The notes: generated by a model from the sequence alone, not told the origin. Positions 10,862-20,358 are shown, counted from the first letter of the stretch. The stretch is DNA of 59,314 bases from Rhizobium sp. WYCCWR10014 (GCF_001657485.1 NZ_LXFU01000033.1:1-59314); one strand, 5' to 3'. Made by a program: numbers and translations.

Positions 10862-11503
10862 ATGGGTTTCCGTTCCCTCGCGCAGTCGCTTCTCCTGACT
10901 GCCAGCATCGCGGCCGCAGCGACGACGCCCGTTTTCGCACAGCAGCAACCCACGCCGTCACAGGCCAAGCCCCCGGCTTCCGCGCCGGCGCCGACCCCTG
11001 CTCCGGCGCCGCAACAGCCGAGCGCCGCCAAACCGAATGTCGAACCGGTGCAAGGCCAGACACAGCCCCCGGCGCCGGGCACGGTGAAGTCCAATCATGG
11101 CGCATGGTCCGTCGTCTGCGACAAGCCGGCGGGTGCGGCGACCGAACAATGCGCGCTGATGCAGAATGTCATCGCCGAGGATCGGCCGGAGGTCGGGCTT
11201 TCCGTCGTCGTCCTGAAGACGGCCGACCGCAAGTCGAAGATCCTCCGCGTGCTGGCGCCGCTTGGCGTGCTGCTGCCGAACGGCCTCGGGCTCAATGTCG
11301 ACGGCAAGGATATCGGCCGCGCCTATTTCGTCCGCTGCTTTGCCGACGGATGCTACGCCGAGGTCGTGCTCGAGGACGAGTTGCTGAAGACCTTCCGCAG
11401 CGGCGCCCAGGCAACCTTCATCGTCTTCCAGACCCCGGAAGAAGGCATCGGCATCCCCGTCGACCTCAAGGGCTTCGCCGAAGGTTTCGACGCTCTGCCG
11501 TGA
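10862..11503 (+). CDS. IalB-family (invasion associated locus B) secreted protein
   Basis: A 213-residue exported protein. A Sec signal peptide (MGFRSLAQSLLLTASIAAAA then TPVFA) is followed by a Pro/Ala/Gln-rich linker of about 45 residues and an IalB domain with the paired cysteines (VVCDKP, QCALMQ, VRCFADGCYAEV). IalB was named in Bartonella, where it aids erythrocyte entry; in free-living and symbiotic rhizobia the role is unknown, probably envelope-related. The start at 10862 follows AGAGGTTTCC; an in-frame ATG at 10838 is less likely. Confidence 0.85.
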   Translation: MGFRSLAQSLLLTASIAAAATTPVFAQQQPTPSQAKPPASAPAPTPAPAPQQPSAAKPNVEPVQGQTQPPAPGTVKSNHGAWSVVCDKPAGAATEQCALMQNVIAEDRPEVGLSVVVLKTADRKSKILRVLAPLGVLLPNGLGLNVDGKDIGRAYFVRCFADGCYAEVVLEDELLKTFRSGAQATFIVFQTPEEGIGIPVDLKGFAEGFDALP

Positions 11504-11592
11504 GGCGGGCTCCGACGGCGTCGAGTGTAGAGTGCAGCTACGCTCCTATTCCGTCACCCATCGCCGTCCTTGCTCCAGAAGCTCAACCTATA

Positions 11593-11676
11593 CTCCGTCA
11601 TGCTCGGGCCTGTCCCGAGCATCTGCAGTCGGCTGATATGTAGCAGATCCTCGGCACAAGGCCGAGGATGACGGAG
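11593..11676. repeat. paired inverted intergenic repeat (CCGTCAT-CTCGG type)
   Basis: Two units face each other: CCGTCATGCTCGGGCCTGTC plus CCGAGCATCTGCA at 11595-11627, and its diverged reverse complement at 11642-11674. Each unit folds on CTCGG/CCGAG, and the two can also pair with each other. Between 11504 and 11802 I see only this repeat and the upstream region of tldD. Confidence 0.75.
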
Positions 11677-11802
11677 GGCGCGTTTTGCCGCTCCCATCCC
11701 TTTAAAAAAGAATAATTCGACGGCGGGGCTTCACTCCTTATTATGTGGAGCCCTATCTAGGAGTAAGTGCACTCCTGAACGCATGCCCATTGGAGCCATA
11801 CC

Positions 11803-13218
11803 ATGACCACCGATCTCCTGACGCTTTTCGATGCCGATGAAGCCACAATGCGCAAGCACGTGGCCGAGGCGCTGTCCGGGGCCGATGACGGCGAACTGTT
11901 CATCGAGCATGCGCAGGCGGAAGCGCTGACCTTCGACAATGGTCGGCTGAAGGGCGGCAGCTTCAACACCGAACAGGGTTTCGGCCTGCGCGCCGTGGCC
12001 GGCGAAGCGGTCGGCTATGCCCATGCCGGCGATCTCTCGGTGGCGGCGCTGAAGCGGGCGGCCGATGCCGTCGGCGCGGTGACGCGCGGCTATTCCGGCT
12101 CCTATGCGGCCGCGCCCCAGGGCACCAACAAGAAATTCTACAGCGACGAGAACCCGATCGGTCAGCCGAGCTTCGAGGAGAAGGTCAAGGTCCTGCAGGA
12201 CATCGACGCCTATCTCAGGGGCAAGGATGACAAGGTGCGCCAGGTGACGGCCTCGGTCGCCGCAAGCTGGCAGGTCGTCGATATCCTGCGCGCCGACGGG
12301 CACCGTGTGCGCGACATCAGGCCAATGACGCGCATCAACATTTCGGTGATGGTCGGCGAAGGCGATCGGCAGGAGAGCGGCTCGTATGGCCACGGCGGGC
12401 GCATCGGCTTTGGTGATTTCATCGCCGAGCGCAGCTGGCAATACGGCGCCGACGAGGCGCTGCGCCAGGCGCTCGTCAATCTCGAGGCGATCGATGCGCC
12501 GGCGGGCACGATGGACGTGGTGCTCGGCTCCGGCTGGCCGGGCGTGATGCTGCACGAGGCTGTCGGCCATGGGCTAGAAGGCGATTTCAACCGCAAGAAA
12601 ACCTCGGCCTTTGCCGGCCTTCTCGGCCAGATGGTCGCCGCTCCAGGCGTCACCGTCGTCGATGACGGCACGATCGACAATCGCCGCGGCTCGATCACCA
12701 TCGACGACGAGGGCACGCCGTCTGCCTACAACGTGCTGATCGAAAACGGCAAGCTCGTCGGCTATATGCAGGATCGGCAGAATGCCCGGCTGATGGGCAT
12801 GGCGCCGACCGGCAACGGCCGCCGCCAGGGCTATTCCCATGTGCCGATGCCGCGCATGACCAATACCTATATGCTCGGCGGCGACAAGACGCCTGAGGAA
12901 ATCATCGCCTCGGTCAAGAAGGGCATCTACGCCGTCTCCTTCGGCGGCGGCCAGGTGGACATCACCTCCGGCAAATTCGTCTTCGGCTGCACCGAGGCCT
13001 ATCTCATCGAGAACGGCAAGGTCGGCGCGCCGATCAAGGGCGCGATGCTGATCGGCAACGGCCCGGATGCGATGAAGCGGGTGTCGATGATCGGCAATGA
13101 CATGAAGCTCGATACCGGCATCGGCAATTGCGGCAAGGCCGGCCAGTGGGTTCCCGTCGGCGTCGGCCAGCCGCATCTGCGCATGGATCAGGTGACGGTC
13201 GGCGGAACGCAGACCTGA
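11803..13218 (+). CDS. tldD: metalloprotease TldD
   Basis: TldD subunit of the TldD/TldE (PmbA) metalloprotease, which degrades unfolded peptides and matures some peptide antibiotics. The 471-residue length is normal. The metal motif HEAVGHGLEGD has H251, E252 and H256. The protease subunit acts in the cytoplasm with TldE, which is not in this window. The GNAT gene follows 16 bases later in the same direction. Confidence 0.96.
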   Translation: MTTDLLTLFDADEATMRKHVAEALSGADDGELFIEHAQAEALTFDNGRLKGGSFNTEQGFGLRAVAGEAVGYAHAGDLSVAALKRAADAVGAVTRGYSGSYAAAPQGTNKKFYSDENPIGQPSFEEKVKVLQDIDAYLRGKDDKVRQVTASVAASWQVVDILRADGHRVRDIRPMTRINISVMVGEGDRQESGSYGHGGRIGFGDFIAERSWQYGADEALRQALVNLEAIDAPAGTMDVVLGSGWPGVMLHEAVGHGLEGDFNRKKTSAFAGLLGQMVAAPGVTVVDDGTIDNRRGSITIDDEGTPSAYNVLIENGKLVGYMQDRQNARLMGMAPTGNGRRQGYSHVPMPRMTNTYMLGGDKTPEEIIASVKKGIYAVSFGGGQVDITSGKFVFGCTEAYLIENGKVGAPIKGAMLIGNGPDAMKRVSMIGNDMKLDTGIGNCGKAGQWVPVGVGQPHLRMDQVTVGGTQT

Positions 13219-13234
13219 GGCGAAAGGACCCGTC

Positions 13235-13726
13235 ATGGCGGACGTCGAAATCAGAACCTTCACCGCCGATGACGCCGATGCCGTGCTTTCGGTGATCCTG
13301 CCGATCCAGCGCGAAGAATTCGGCATCGATATCACCGTGGATGCGCAGCCGGATCTCAGGGTCATCCCGGATTTCTACCAGTCCGGCAAGGGGCAGTTCT
13401 GGGTCGCCGTCAAGGATGGCGCCATCGTCGGCACGGTCGGGCTCAAGGATATCGGCAACAACCAGGCGGCGCTGCGCAAGATGTTCGTCGCCGCTGCGGT
13501 TCGCGGCCACGAGCATGGCGTGGCGGCGCGGCTCCTTGACCGGCTGTTTGCCCATGCCAGGGATGCCGGCCTCACCGATATCTTCCTTGGCACGACCGAC
13601 AAGTTCGTCGCCGCGCATCGCTTCTACGAGAAGAACGGCTTTACCGAGATCGCCAAAAGCGCCCTGCCCCGCTCCTTCCCGCTGATGGTGGTGGACAGCA
13701 AGTTCTACCGTTATAAGGTCGGCTGA
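13235..13726 (+). CDS. GNAT family N-acetyltransferase
   Basis: A 163-residue single-domain GNAT. The acetyl-CoA loop lies around RKMFVAAAVRGHEHGVAARL (residues 81-100), with the Arg-Gly loop RGHEHGVA in place of the classic Q/RxxGxG/A. The C-terminal AAHRFYEKNGFTEI segment is typical of the fold. The acyl acceptor is unknown. It begins 16 bases after tldD and probably shares its transcript. Confidence 0.85.
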   Translation: MADVEIRTFTADDADAVLSVILPIQREEFGIDITVDAQPDLRVIPDFYQSGKGQFWVAVKDGAIVGTVGLKDIGNNQAALRKMFVAAAVRGHEHGVAARLLDRLFAHARDAGLTDIFLGTTDKFVAAHRFYEKNGFTEIAKSALPRSFPLMVVDSKFYRYKVG

Positions 13727-13775
13727 CTTAAGTTTCCGAAGACTGACGGCCGCGCGTAACGTGGGGCGACCCCCA

Positions 13776-14093
13776 TCAGCTCTTCGGCACCTCCGCCGGC
13801 CGAAACAGCCACTTCCGTTCGATCGCGGCGGCAAGATCGAGATCGTTGTGGCGGGCAAACAGCAGAAGATGGCCTAGAACGTCGGCGGTCTCGTCGGCGA
13901 GGTCGCGCTGCATGTCTTCAGGCGAGCGGCCCTTCGCACGGCCGCGGCCGGTCAGCCGGTTCCATGCCTGGGTCAGTTCACCCATTTCCTCCTGCAGCTT
14001 CAACAGGAACCAGTCGGCATCACGCTCGATGTTGTTGGCAGCGACGTGAACAGAGGATGAGATTTCGAACTGGTCGGCAAGACGACGCAACAT
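13776..14093 (-). CDS. MazG-like nucleotide pyrophosphohydrolase domain protein
   Basis: A 105-residue all-alpha protein resembling the MazG/dUTPase-2 NTP pyrophosphohydrolases. The metal-binding acidic motifs are visible: EEMGELTQAW (ExxE type, residues 35-44) and DETADVLGH (ExxD type, near 69). It probably cleaves non-canonical or excess NTPs; the substrate is not evident. Start ATG 14093 follows AAAAGGAGAACGCCC, so an upstream extension to 14207 is rejected. Confidence 0.8.
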   Translation of the reverse strand: MLRRLADQFEISSSVHVAANNIERDADWFLLKLQEEMGELTQAWNRLTGRGRAKGRSPEDMQRDLADETADVLGHLLLFARHNDLDLAAAIERKWLFRPAEVPKS

Positions 14094-14175
14094 GGGCGTT
14101 CTCCTTTTGTTTATGGAGGAGACGCTGATTCCCGATGCTTGTCCAGAGTGAATTGGGGCAGTGCCGGGGCTGCGA

Positions 14176-15459
14176 TCAGCCGTGGTCCGGCAGCAGCATG
14201 CAGTCATAGGAGCGCTGCTTCAGCGCATCGCAGGCCGAGACGGCGGCATCCCTGCTGGCGAAACCGACGAAGCGGGCGCGATAGATCTTGTTGGCCCCCT
14301 GCCCGACCGCCTCGGTATAGGGCGAGGCGGACACGAGCGGTGCGCCGCCTTCCGACTTCGCCTGGGCGAGAAGTGCACGCGCCGCATCGGCACTTGGTGC
14401 GGCTGAAATCTGGATCTGCCAGTCGCCATTGGTCTTCGCTGCCGATGTCTTCGGCGTCTTGCCGGCGTTCAGGATCTCGTCCATCGCAACGGGACGATCC
14501 AGCGGGACGACGGCGTCATCGGCATAAGCAAGGCTCTTGGCTGCGAGATCGTCGACTTGCCGCGGTGCGTTGAATGGCACCGGGACATCAGAAGCCTCAG
14601 CGGCGGACGCGACTTCGACGGGCTCCTTGGCGCCGACGCTCGCCATCAGCTTTGCGCCGCCGGAAGACGAGGCGCGGCCGAGATAACGGTCGAGCAAGCC
14701 AGCCATCTTGGCGTCGCGGCTGCGGGCGGTGCGGCCGCCGAGCACGACGCCGACGACGCGGCGGTTGCCGTCTCTGACCGCGCTGACGAGATTGAAGCCT
14801 GACGCGTTGGTATAACCGGTCTTGATGCCGTCCATGCCCTGGTAGCGGTACATGAGATTGTTGTGGCCGCGCACCGTCCGGCCGCGGAAATTGAAACTGG
14901 CCGTCGAAAACAGCCGGTATTCGTTCGGATAATTCTTCATCAGCGCGATGGCGAGCGTCGACATGTCACGCGCCGTCGTGACCTGGCGGCCGTCCGGCAG
15001 ACCGGAGGCATTGACGAAGACGGTGCGGCTCATGCCGAGCTGGCGGGCTTTGGCCGTCATTACCCGGGCAAAGCCGCTTTCCGAGCCGGCGAGCTTCTCG
15101 CCCATGGCGGAGGCGGCATCATTGGCGGATTTGACGATCATGCCATAGACCGCCTCGCGCACGGTGATCGTGCCGCCCGCCTTGACGCCAAGCTTGGTCG
15201 GCGGCCGGGAGGCAGCGTATTTCGACATTTGGATCGGGGTGTCCCAGGCGATCTTGCCGCGTTTCAACGCCTCGAAGGTGAGATAGAGCGTCATCATCTT
15301 CGTCAGCGAGGCCGGATGGTTCAGCGTATCGGCGTTTTCGGCGGCGAGAACCTTGCCGGTTCGGGCATCGAGGATCAGCGAAGCGTTGCCGGCAAGGGCC
15401 GCAAGCGGCGCCGAAACGGCAAGCGTTACGGTCAAAACAGCCGCCAAAAGCTTTCTCAT
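14176..15459 (-). CDS. D-alanyl-D-alanine carboxypeptidase with SPOR domain
   Basis: Low-molecular-weight penicillin-binding protein of the S11 family, trimming peptidoglycan stem peptides in the periplasm. After a signal peptide (MRKLLAAVLTVTLAVSAPLA) the three active-site motifs appear: SLTK, SAND and KTGYT (in GIKTGYTNASGFN). The last 80 residues (WQIQISAAPSADAARALLAQ onwards) are a SPOR domain that binds denuded glycan at the septum. I start it at ATG 15459, after GAGGGGAAAGTGC. Three further in-frame ATG codons lie upstream at five-codon spacing (see 15480-15509). Total length 427 residues. Confidence 0.92.
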   Translation of the reverse strand: MRKLLAAVLTVTLAVSAPLAALAGNASLILDARTGKVLAAENADTLNHPASLTKMMTLYLTFEALKRGKIAWDTPIQMSKYAASRPPTKLGVKAGGTITVREAVYGMIVKSANDAASAMGEKLAGSESGFARVMTAKARQLGMSRTVFVNASGLPDGRQVTTARDMSTLAIALMKNYPNEYRLFSTASFNFRGRTVRGHNNLMYRYQGMDGIKTGYTNASGFNLVSAVRDGNRRVVGVVLGGRTARSRDAKMAGLLDRYLGRASSSGGAKLMASVGAKEPVEVASAAEASDVPVPFNAPRQVDDLAAKSLAYADDAVVPLDRPVAMDEILNAGKTPKTSAAKTNGDWQIQISAAPSADAARALLAQAKSEGGAPLVSASPYTEAVGQGANKIYRARFVGFASRDAAVSACDALKQRSYDCMLLPDHG

Positions 15460-15479
15460 GCACTTTCCCCTCATATGCT

Positions 15480-15509
15480 GGCCCTTCATGCGCAGGCCCT
15501 TCATGCATT
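15480..15509 (-). repeat. 15-bp tandem repeat carrying Shine-Dalgarno plus ATG
   Basis: GGCCCTTCATGC occurs at 15480-15491 and 15495-15506 (plus strand) with a 15-base period. On the minus strand each unit reads ATGAAGGGCC, so each supplies an ATG and an AAGGG for the next one. With the ATGs at 15474 and 15459 the frame reads MKGLR, MKGQH, MRGKC, MRKLL. Confidence 0.75.
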
Positions 15510-15710
15510 GGCCCGCGATAGGATCGGCGTTTTGTCCCGTATTGTGACAGAAGCCGTAAGTTTGGCGCGACTTTGAGGCAACGCCTATCATTTTTCTAGT
15601 CTTTTCATCGTCTTGGTTAACAAGAAATCAAAGACCTGTGCTGAACCGGGATTCAGCAAGGCTTAAGTCGCACTTGCTAGTGTCCGGAAAAGGCAAGGGA
15701 CGGGCGCCGC

Positions 15711-16748
15711 ATGACGGGACAATTCAAGCGATTGGGCAAGCGACTGGCGATCGGCGCCGGGCTCGAGTTTTCCTGGCTGCTCGCCTCGGTCGGGCTGATG
15801 CGCGAAGCACGCGGGCGCGGCGTCGTCTTCACGCTGCATCATGTCCGCCCGCACGTGGCCGAGGCCTTCGAGCCGAATGCGCATCTCGAAATCACCCCGC
15901 GTTTTCTCGACGCGGCACTGCGGCGGCTGAGGCGGGAGGGTTATCGTTTTGTGCCGCTCGGCGAGGTGCCGGCGCTGCTGGCGGAGCCGGAAGGCGCAAA
16001 GCCCTTCGCGGCCTTCACGCTCGACGACGGATACCGCAACAATCTGGAGCATGCGCTGCCGGTGTTCGAGCGGCATCAAGCGCCGTTCACGGTATTCGCA
16101 GCCAAGGGTTTTGCCGAGGGCTCTCACAGCATCTGGTGGGAGACGCTGGCGATCCTCTTGCGCCGGGCGGCCGAACTCCACTTCGATTTCGGCCGCGGCA
16201 TAGAACGGCTGGCGCTCGATAGCCCGCAGCAGCAATGGCATGCCTTCGACTGCTTTGCCGCCTATATCCACGGCTCCGACGAGGCGAGCGCCGTTGCCGC
16301 CATCGATCTGCTGGCGCGCGAAAACGGCATCGAGCCGACGGATATCGTCCGCGAGCTGGTAATGGGGCCGGGAGAATTGCAATGGCTGGCGGCACATCCG
16401 CTCGCAGCGCTCGGCGCCCATACGATCAGCCATCGGGCGCTCGCCCGGCTGCCGGAAGCCGAAGCCCGAATCGAAATGCAGGCTTCGGCGGATTACGTCG
16501 AAGCAGTGACCGGCATCCGTCCCGAGACGATCGCCTACCCCTATGGCACGCCGGCGGCTGCGACCGCCCGCGAGGCGCGCCTCGCTCGCAATCTCGGCTT
16601 CACCCTCGCCGTCACCACCCAGCCCGGGCTGCCGTCAGCGCAGCTGACCGGCTATCTCCCGCGCATTTCGCTTAACGGCTTCTACCAGAAGCGACGCTAC
16701 GTCTCGGCGCTCGCCTCGGGCATACCGCTGAAGCTGATGGGCCGGTAG
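15711..16748 (+). CDS. polysaccharide deacetylase family protein
   Basis: A 345-residue NodB-homology protein. The metal and catalytic motifs can be seen: FTLDDGYRNN (the DD motif, near residue 104) and LGAHTISHRALARL (HxxxH/S type, near 231), with YPYGTPAA as a later motif. It should remove N- or O-acetyl groups from a surface glycan. No clear signal peptide is visible. It lies alone on the plus strand, opposite the carboxypeptidase, with pdxH convergent six bases downstream. It is too long and divergent to be nodB itself. Confidence 0.88.
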   Translation: MTGQFKRLGKRLAIGAGLEFSWLLASVGLMREARGRGVVFTLHHVRPHVAEAFEPNAHLEITPRFLDAALRRLRREGYRFVPLGEVPALLAEPEGAKPFAAFTLDDGYRNNLEHALPVFERHQAPFTVFAAKGFAEGSHSIWWETLAILLRRAAELHFDFGRGIERLALDSPQQQWHAFDCFAAYIHGSDEASAVAAIDLLARENGIEPTDIVRELVMGPGELQWLAAHPLAALGAHTISHRALARLPEAEARIEMQASADYVEAVTGIRPETIAYPYGTPAAATAREARLARNLGFTLAVTTQPGLPSAQLTGYLPRISLNGFYQKRRYVSALASGIPLKLMGR

Positions 16749-16754
16749 AGCCCG

Positions 16755-17375
16755 TTACGGATACATCCGCACCTTGTCCCATTCACCTTCCGGTGACGGC
16801 CGGCGGAATTCGACGCGGTCGTGCAGGCGGAATTTTTGGTCCTTCCAGAACTCGATCGAGGTCGGCCGGATGCGGAAGCCCGACCAGTGGGCGGGGCGCG
16901 GAATCTCGCCGATGGCATAACGCGCGGTATATTCGGCCACGGCCTTTTCCAGCGCGAAACGGCTTTCGAGCGGACGGGATTGTTTGGAGGCCCAGGCGCC
17001 GATGCGGCTGCCGCGCGCCCGCGTCTTGAAATAGTCGTCCGCTTCGGCATCGGTGACGATCTCGACGGGACCGCGCAGCCTTACCTGACGACGCAGGCTT
17101 TTCCAGTGAAAGCACATGGCGGCCTTTTTCTGGCCGAGAATTTCGCGGCCTTTCTGGCTCTCGAAATTGGTGTAAAAGACGAAACCGTCGTCGTCGAATC
17201 CCTTCAGGAGAACCATGCGGACATTGGGAAGACCATCCTCATCGACCGTTGCCAGCGCCACCGCATTGGGGTCATTGGGCTCGGAAACCTCGGCTTCTTT
17301 CAGCCATTCTGCAAAGAGCTTGAAGGGCTCGCCACTTTCGGTAAAGTCACCGCTTGTTAACTCGTTTGCCGACAT
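16755..17375 (-). CDS. pdxH: pyridoxamine 5'-phosphate oxidase
   Basis: FMN-dependent oxidase that makes pyridoxal 5'-phosphate from PNP or PMP. The 206-residue protein shows the full family pattern: [20 protein letters not shown], the FMN/PLP segment [13 protein letters not shown], and the C-terminal [14 protein letters not shown] motif ending in WDKVRMYP. The gene runs convergent to the deacetylase and divergent from the surface lipoprotein gene. Confidence 0.97.
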   Translation of the reverse strand: MSANELTSGDFTESGEPFKLFAEWLKEAEVSEPNDPNAVALATVDEDGLPNVRMVLLKGFDDDGFVFYTNFESQKGREILGQKKAAMCFHWKSLRRQVRLRGPVEIVTDAEADDYFKTRARGSRIGAWASKQSRPLESRFALEKAVAEYTARYAIGEIPRPAHWSGFRIRPTSIEFWKDQKFRLHDRVEFRRPSPEGEWDKVRMYP

Positions 17376-17440
17376 ATTGGTTCAAATGCCCCGGATTATT
17401 CAAAACTCGCCCAGCTTTTGATAACTGGACAGGATGCAGG

Positions 17441-17899
17441 GTGGAAGTCATAGCAAAGTCATCTCGCCATACAAAGGGCCTGCGGCGACGCAGCAGCGCG
17501 TTCTTCGTCATCGGCATCGCGATGTTGTCGCTGTCCGGCTGCGTCGGCGGCGGCATGGATTTCCTGAGTGAAGCCAAGGTCGACCGGTCGGTGGCAACCG
17601 GCACCGTGCCGCAGACGCCGCCGAGCACCGACACGCTTTCCGACGAAATGACCGTGCGCAATGCCGTGACCTCGGCCGACGTGCAAAGGCTCGAGGGCCA
17701 GCCGCTTCCCTGGGCGAACGCATCGACCGGCAGTGCCGGCGTCATCGATACGATCGTCGAGAACAATGAGTCCGGCCAGGTTTGCCGCCAGTTCCGCACG
17801 ACCCGGCATTCCTATGTCGGCATTGCCAAATTCTACGGCAAGACCTGCCTCGTCGGCGGCGGCAACTGGCAGCTCTTAAGCTTCCAGCCCGAGAGCTGA
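17441..17899 (+). CDS. RT0821/Lpp0805-family surface lipoprotein
   Basis: A 152-residue probable outer-membrane lipoprotein. The N-terminus has basic residues (KGLRRRSS), a hydrophobic stretch, and a lipobox LSLSGC around residues 30-35. The C-terminal half carries the family pattern with GQVCRQFRTT and KTCLVGGGNWQLL. I favour a GTG start at 17441, after ACAGGATGCAGG; an ATG at 17354 would overlap the 5' end of pdxH. Function unknown. Confidence 0.8.
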   Translation: MEVIAKSSRHTKGLRRRSSAFFVIGIAMLSLSGCVGGGMDFLSEAKVDRSVATGTVPQTPPSTDTLSDEMTVRNAVTSADVQRLEGQPLPWANASTGSAGVIDTIVENNESGQVCRQFRTTRHSYVGIAKFYGKTCLVGGGNWQLLSFQPES

Positions 17900-17913
17900 T
17901 CTTCCTAAGGTCG

Positions 17914-17966
17914 TTCAAAATATTACAGCGTGCCTTTGCGCGTTCGAAAAGACGCGGGGCGCGCGC
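17914..17966. repeat. AGCGTCC hairpin repeat, copy B
   Basis: TTCAAAATATTACAGCG, then GCCTTTGCGCGTTCG and AAAAGACGCGGGGCG, a decayed copy of the repeat at 4000-4053. The inner stem (CGCG/CGCG) is kept while the outer right arm is lost. The rest of 17967-18207, up to the DnaJ-like gene, shows no further feature. Confidence 0.7.
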
Positions 17967-18207
17967 GCCCTCAACAGGTTAACGCGTGAACGCTTTCTGC
18001 CGAATGCTTAGCAAAGAGCTAACCATTTACCGCGAAACACCCCACATCTCTTCACAGAAATAACAAGTGATTAGCAACTCCGCCGCAGGATCGGCGTTGA
18101 GAGTGGCTGTTCCTGCCTTTGCGGCGGGTGGCGCCACATACGTTTTATTGGACGGGGATGCCGGGCAAGGACGAGGCTTGCCGCATCGCAACACCGGCGG
18201 TTTTGAC

Positions 18208-19395
18208 ATGCGCGATCCTTATAAAATTCTGGGCGTCAAGCGCGACGCGGCAGTAGACGAGATCAAGGCGGCTTGGCGCAACATGGCCAAATCAGCCCAT
18301 CCCGATCACAATCAGGACGACCCGACGGCGACGGCCCGGTTCGCCGAGATCGGCCGCGCCTATGAAACGCTGAAGGATCCGCGCAAACGCAGCCTGTTCG
18401 ACAATGCCCTGCGGATGGCCGAAGCCAAGAAGCACGAGCAGACGATCATGCAGCAGCGCCAGGCCGCCCGCGAGGCGGCCGTGCGCGCAAAGGCGGCGCA
18501 GGCCAATGCCGAGCGCGTGATGGAAGAGCTGGCGCGCGCCGCCCAGAAGGCCGCCGCCGACGGCTCCAGGCAACAGGCAGGTTCCGCTGAGGCCGCCGAC
18601 GAGATGGTGGATCGCATTTTTGGCGCTCAGGCCCGCGCGGCCGGCGGCGGCCAGGCGCAGGGTCGCGCCCAGCAGACGCAATATCAGCAGGCCCAAAATC
18701 AGCAGACACAAAACGCCCAGGGCGATACCGGCAAGCGCATGGATGGCGATGCCGCCGAGGCCGAGGTCAAGGGCGATGAGGAGTCGGGCGAAGCTGCGCA
18801 GAATGCCGCCGCCAACCTGTCGCTGCCGCTCAGCATCCTGACAAATCTGGTGCGCCGTTTCACCGGCGCCAAGGATACCGGCCTCGATAAAGCACCGGAT
18901 GAGGTGACGACGGCGACGGTCACGATCGACGACGTGTTGAAGAGCGGCTGGATCACCGCGTCGCTGCCGGAGGGCCGCGAAATCGGCTTCGCATTGCCGC
19001 CAGGCACGACCGACGGTCACGAGATCAGGCTCAAGGGACAGGGCTTCAAGCTGCCTGGCATGCAGCGCGGCGACGCCGTCATCAATATTCGCATCGCACC
19101 CGATCCGCGTTTTTCGGTCGATGGTTTCGATCTGCACGCCGTGCTGCCGCTCAGCATCGAAAATGCCGTGCTCGGCACCGAGGCGCGTATCGAAGGACCG
19201 AGCGGGCCGCTGAGCGTGACGATCCCCGCATGGTCCGGCTCGGACAAGACGATTAGAGTTCCCGGCCAGGGATTGCCCCGCGAAGAGGGCGGCAGAGGCG
19301 ATCTGGTCGTCGAATTGCGCATTATCTTGTGGGAAAAACCCGACGATAAAATCACCGATCTCATGCGGAGCATGCGCGAAGGCCTGTTCCTATGA
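18208..19395 (+). CDS. DnaJ-like co-chaperone without zinc finger (CbpA type)
   Basis: Type II J-domain protein, 395 residues. The J domain (1-65) has the HPD motif at residues 31-33 (SAHPDHNQDD). An Ala/Gln-rich linker with GRAQQTQYQQAQNQQTQ follows, then two C-terminal substrate-binding domains (about 240-390) with LPPGTTDGHEIRLKGQGFKL and PGQGLPREEGGRGDLVVEL. No CXXCXGXG repeats are present, so it is not DnaJ proper. It stimulates DnaK on unfolded clients. ATG 18208 is the J-domain start; the frame is open upstream but not family-like. Confidence 0.9.
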   Translation: MRDPYKILGVKRDAAVDEIKAAWRNMAKSAHPDHNQDDPTATARFAEIGRAYETLKDPRKRSLFDNALRMAEAKKHEQTIMQQRQAAREAAVRAKAAQANAERVMEELARAAQKAAADGSRQQAGSAEAADEMVDRIFGAQARAAGGGQAQGRAQQTQYQQAQNQQTQNAQGDTGKRMDGDAAEAEVKGDEESGEAAQNAAANLSLPLSILTNLVRRFTGAKDTGLDKAPDEVTTATVTIDDVLKSGWITASLPEGREIGFALPPGTTDGHEIRLKGQGFKLPGMQRGDAVINIRIAPDPRFSVDGFDLHAVLPLSIENAVLGTEARIEGPSGPLSVTIPAWSGSDKTIRVPGQGLPREEGGRGDLVVELRIILWEKPDDKITDLMRSMREGLFL

Positions 19396-19516
19396 AATTT
19401 TTATGACATTCGCACCCTTTATTACGATCCCTAACAGTTGATGATCCCGGCCAAGCTTGAACCGATTAACGGCCTATGCCATAGGCAGGATCGATCAGAA
19501 TCCTAGGGAGCGAAAT

Positions 19517-20335
19517 ATGGCTCAAGCATCCGGCCTCATGGCAGGCAAACGCGGCGTCATCATGGGTGTCGCCAACAATCGTTCGATTGCGTGGGGTATT
19601 GCCAAGGCCATTCATGCGCAGGGCGGAGAAGTTGCGTTCACCTATCAGGGCGATGCGCTGAAGAAGCGCGTCGAGCCGCTCGCCGCCGAAATCGGCGCGA
19701 CGCTCGTCGGCCATTGTGACGTCGCCGATGAAGCCACCATCGATGAGGTTTTCGGGAACGTCGAAAAGCTGTGGGGCAAGATCGATTTCCTCGTGCATGC
19801 GATCGGCTTTTCCGACAAGGACGAGCTGACCGGCCGCTACGTTGACACCTCGGCCGACAACTTCGCCAAGACGATGCAGATCTCCGTCTATTCCTTCACC
19901 TCGGTCGCACGCCGCGCCGAGAAGCTGATGACGGATGGCGGCGCCATGCTGACGCTGACCTATTACGGCGCCGAAAAGGTGATGCCGAACTATAACGTCA
20001 TGGGTGTCGCCAAGGCCGCGCTCGAAGCGAGCGTCAAGTATCTCGCCGTCGACCTCGGGCCGCAGAATATCCGCGTCAACGCGGTTTCGGCCGGACCGAT
20101 CAAGACGCTTGCCGCCTCCGGCATCGGCGATTTCCGCTACATTCTGAAGTGGAACGAATATAACGCGCCGCTGCGCCGCACCGTCACCATCGAGGAGGTC
20201 GGCGATGTCGGCCTCTATCTCCTGTCGGACCTGTCGCGCTCCGTCACCGGCGAAGTGCACCATGCCGACAGCGGCTATCATGTGATCGGCATGAAGGCGG
20301 TCGACGCACCCGACATTTCCGTCGTCAAGGACTGA
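19517..20335 (+). CDS. fabI: enoyl-[acyl-carrier-protein] reductase (NADH)
   Basis: Reduces trans-2-enoyl-ACP in each round of fatty-acid elongation; the target of triclosan and diazaborines. The 272-residue SDR-fold protein has the family cofactor motif GVANNRSIAWGIA (residues 17-29) and the active-site Tyr-x6-Lys in YNVMGVAK, near 158-165, with the other Tyr in TYYGAEK. ATG 19517 follows AGGGAGCGAAAT. Rhizobia often carry two fabI genes; this looks like the canonical one. It probably shares a transcript with the phosphatase gene that follows. Confidence 0.95.
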   Translation: MAQASGLMAGKRGVIMGVANNRSIAWGIAKAIHAQGGEVAFTYQGDALKKRVEPLAAEIGATLVGHCDVADEATIDEVFGNVEKLWGKIDFLVHAIGFSDKDELTGRYVDTSADNFAKTMQISVYSFTSVARRAEKLMTDGGAMLTLTYYGAEKVMPNYNVMGVAKAALEASVKYLAVDLGPQNIRVNAVSAGPIKTLAASGIGDFRYILKWNEYNAPLRRTVTIEEVGDVGLYLLSDLSRSVTGEVHHADSGYHVIGMKAVDAPDISVVKD

Positions 20336-20358
20336 GTTCTCCATAGGGATGTGAGACC

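Noticed and set aside
15711..16748. NodB chitooligosaccharide deacetylase
   Set aside because: The domain is of NodB type, but the protein is much longer than NodB and no nod genes or nod box are nearby.
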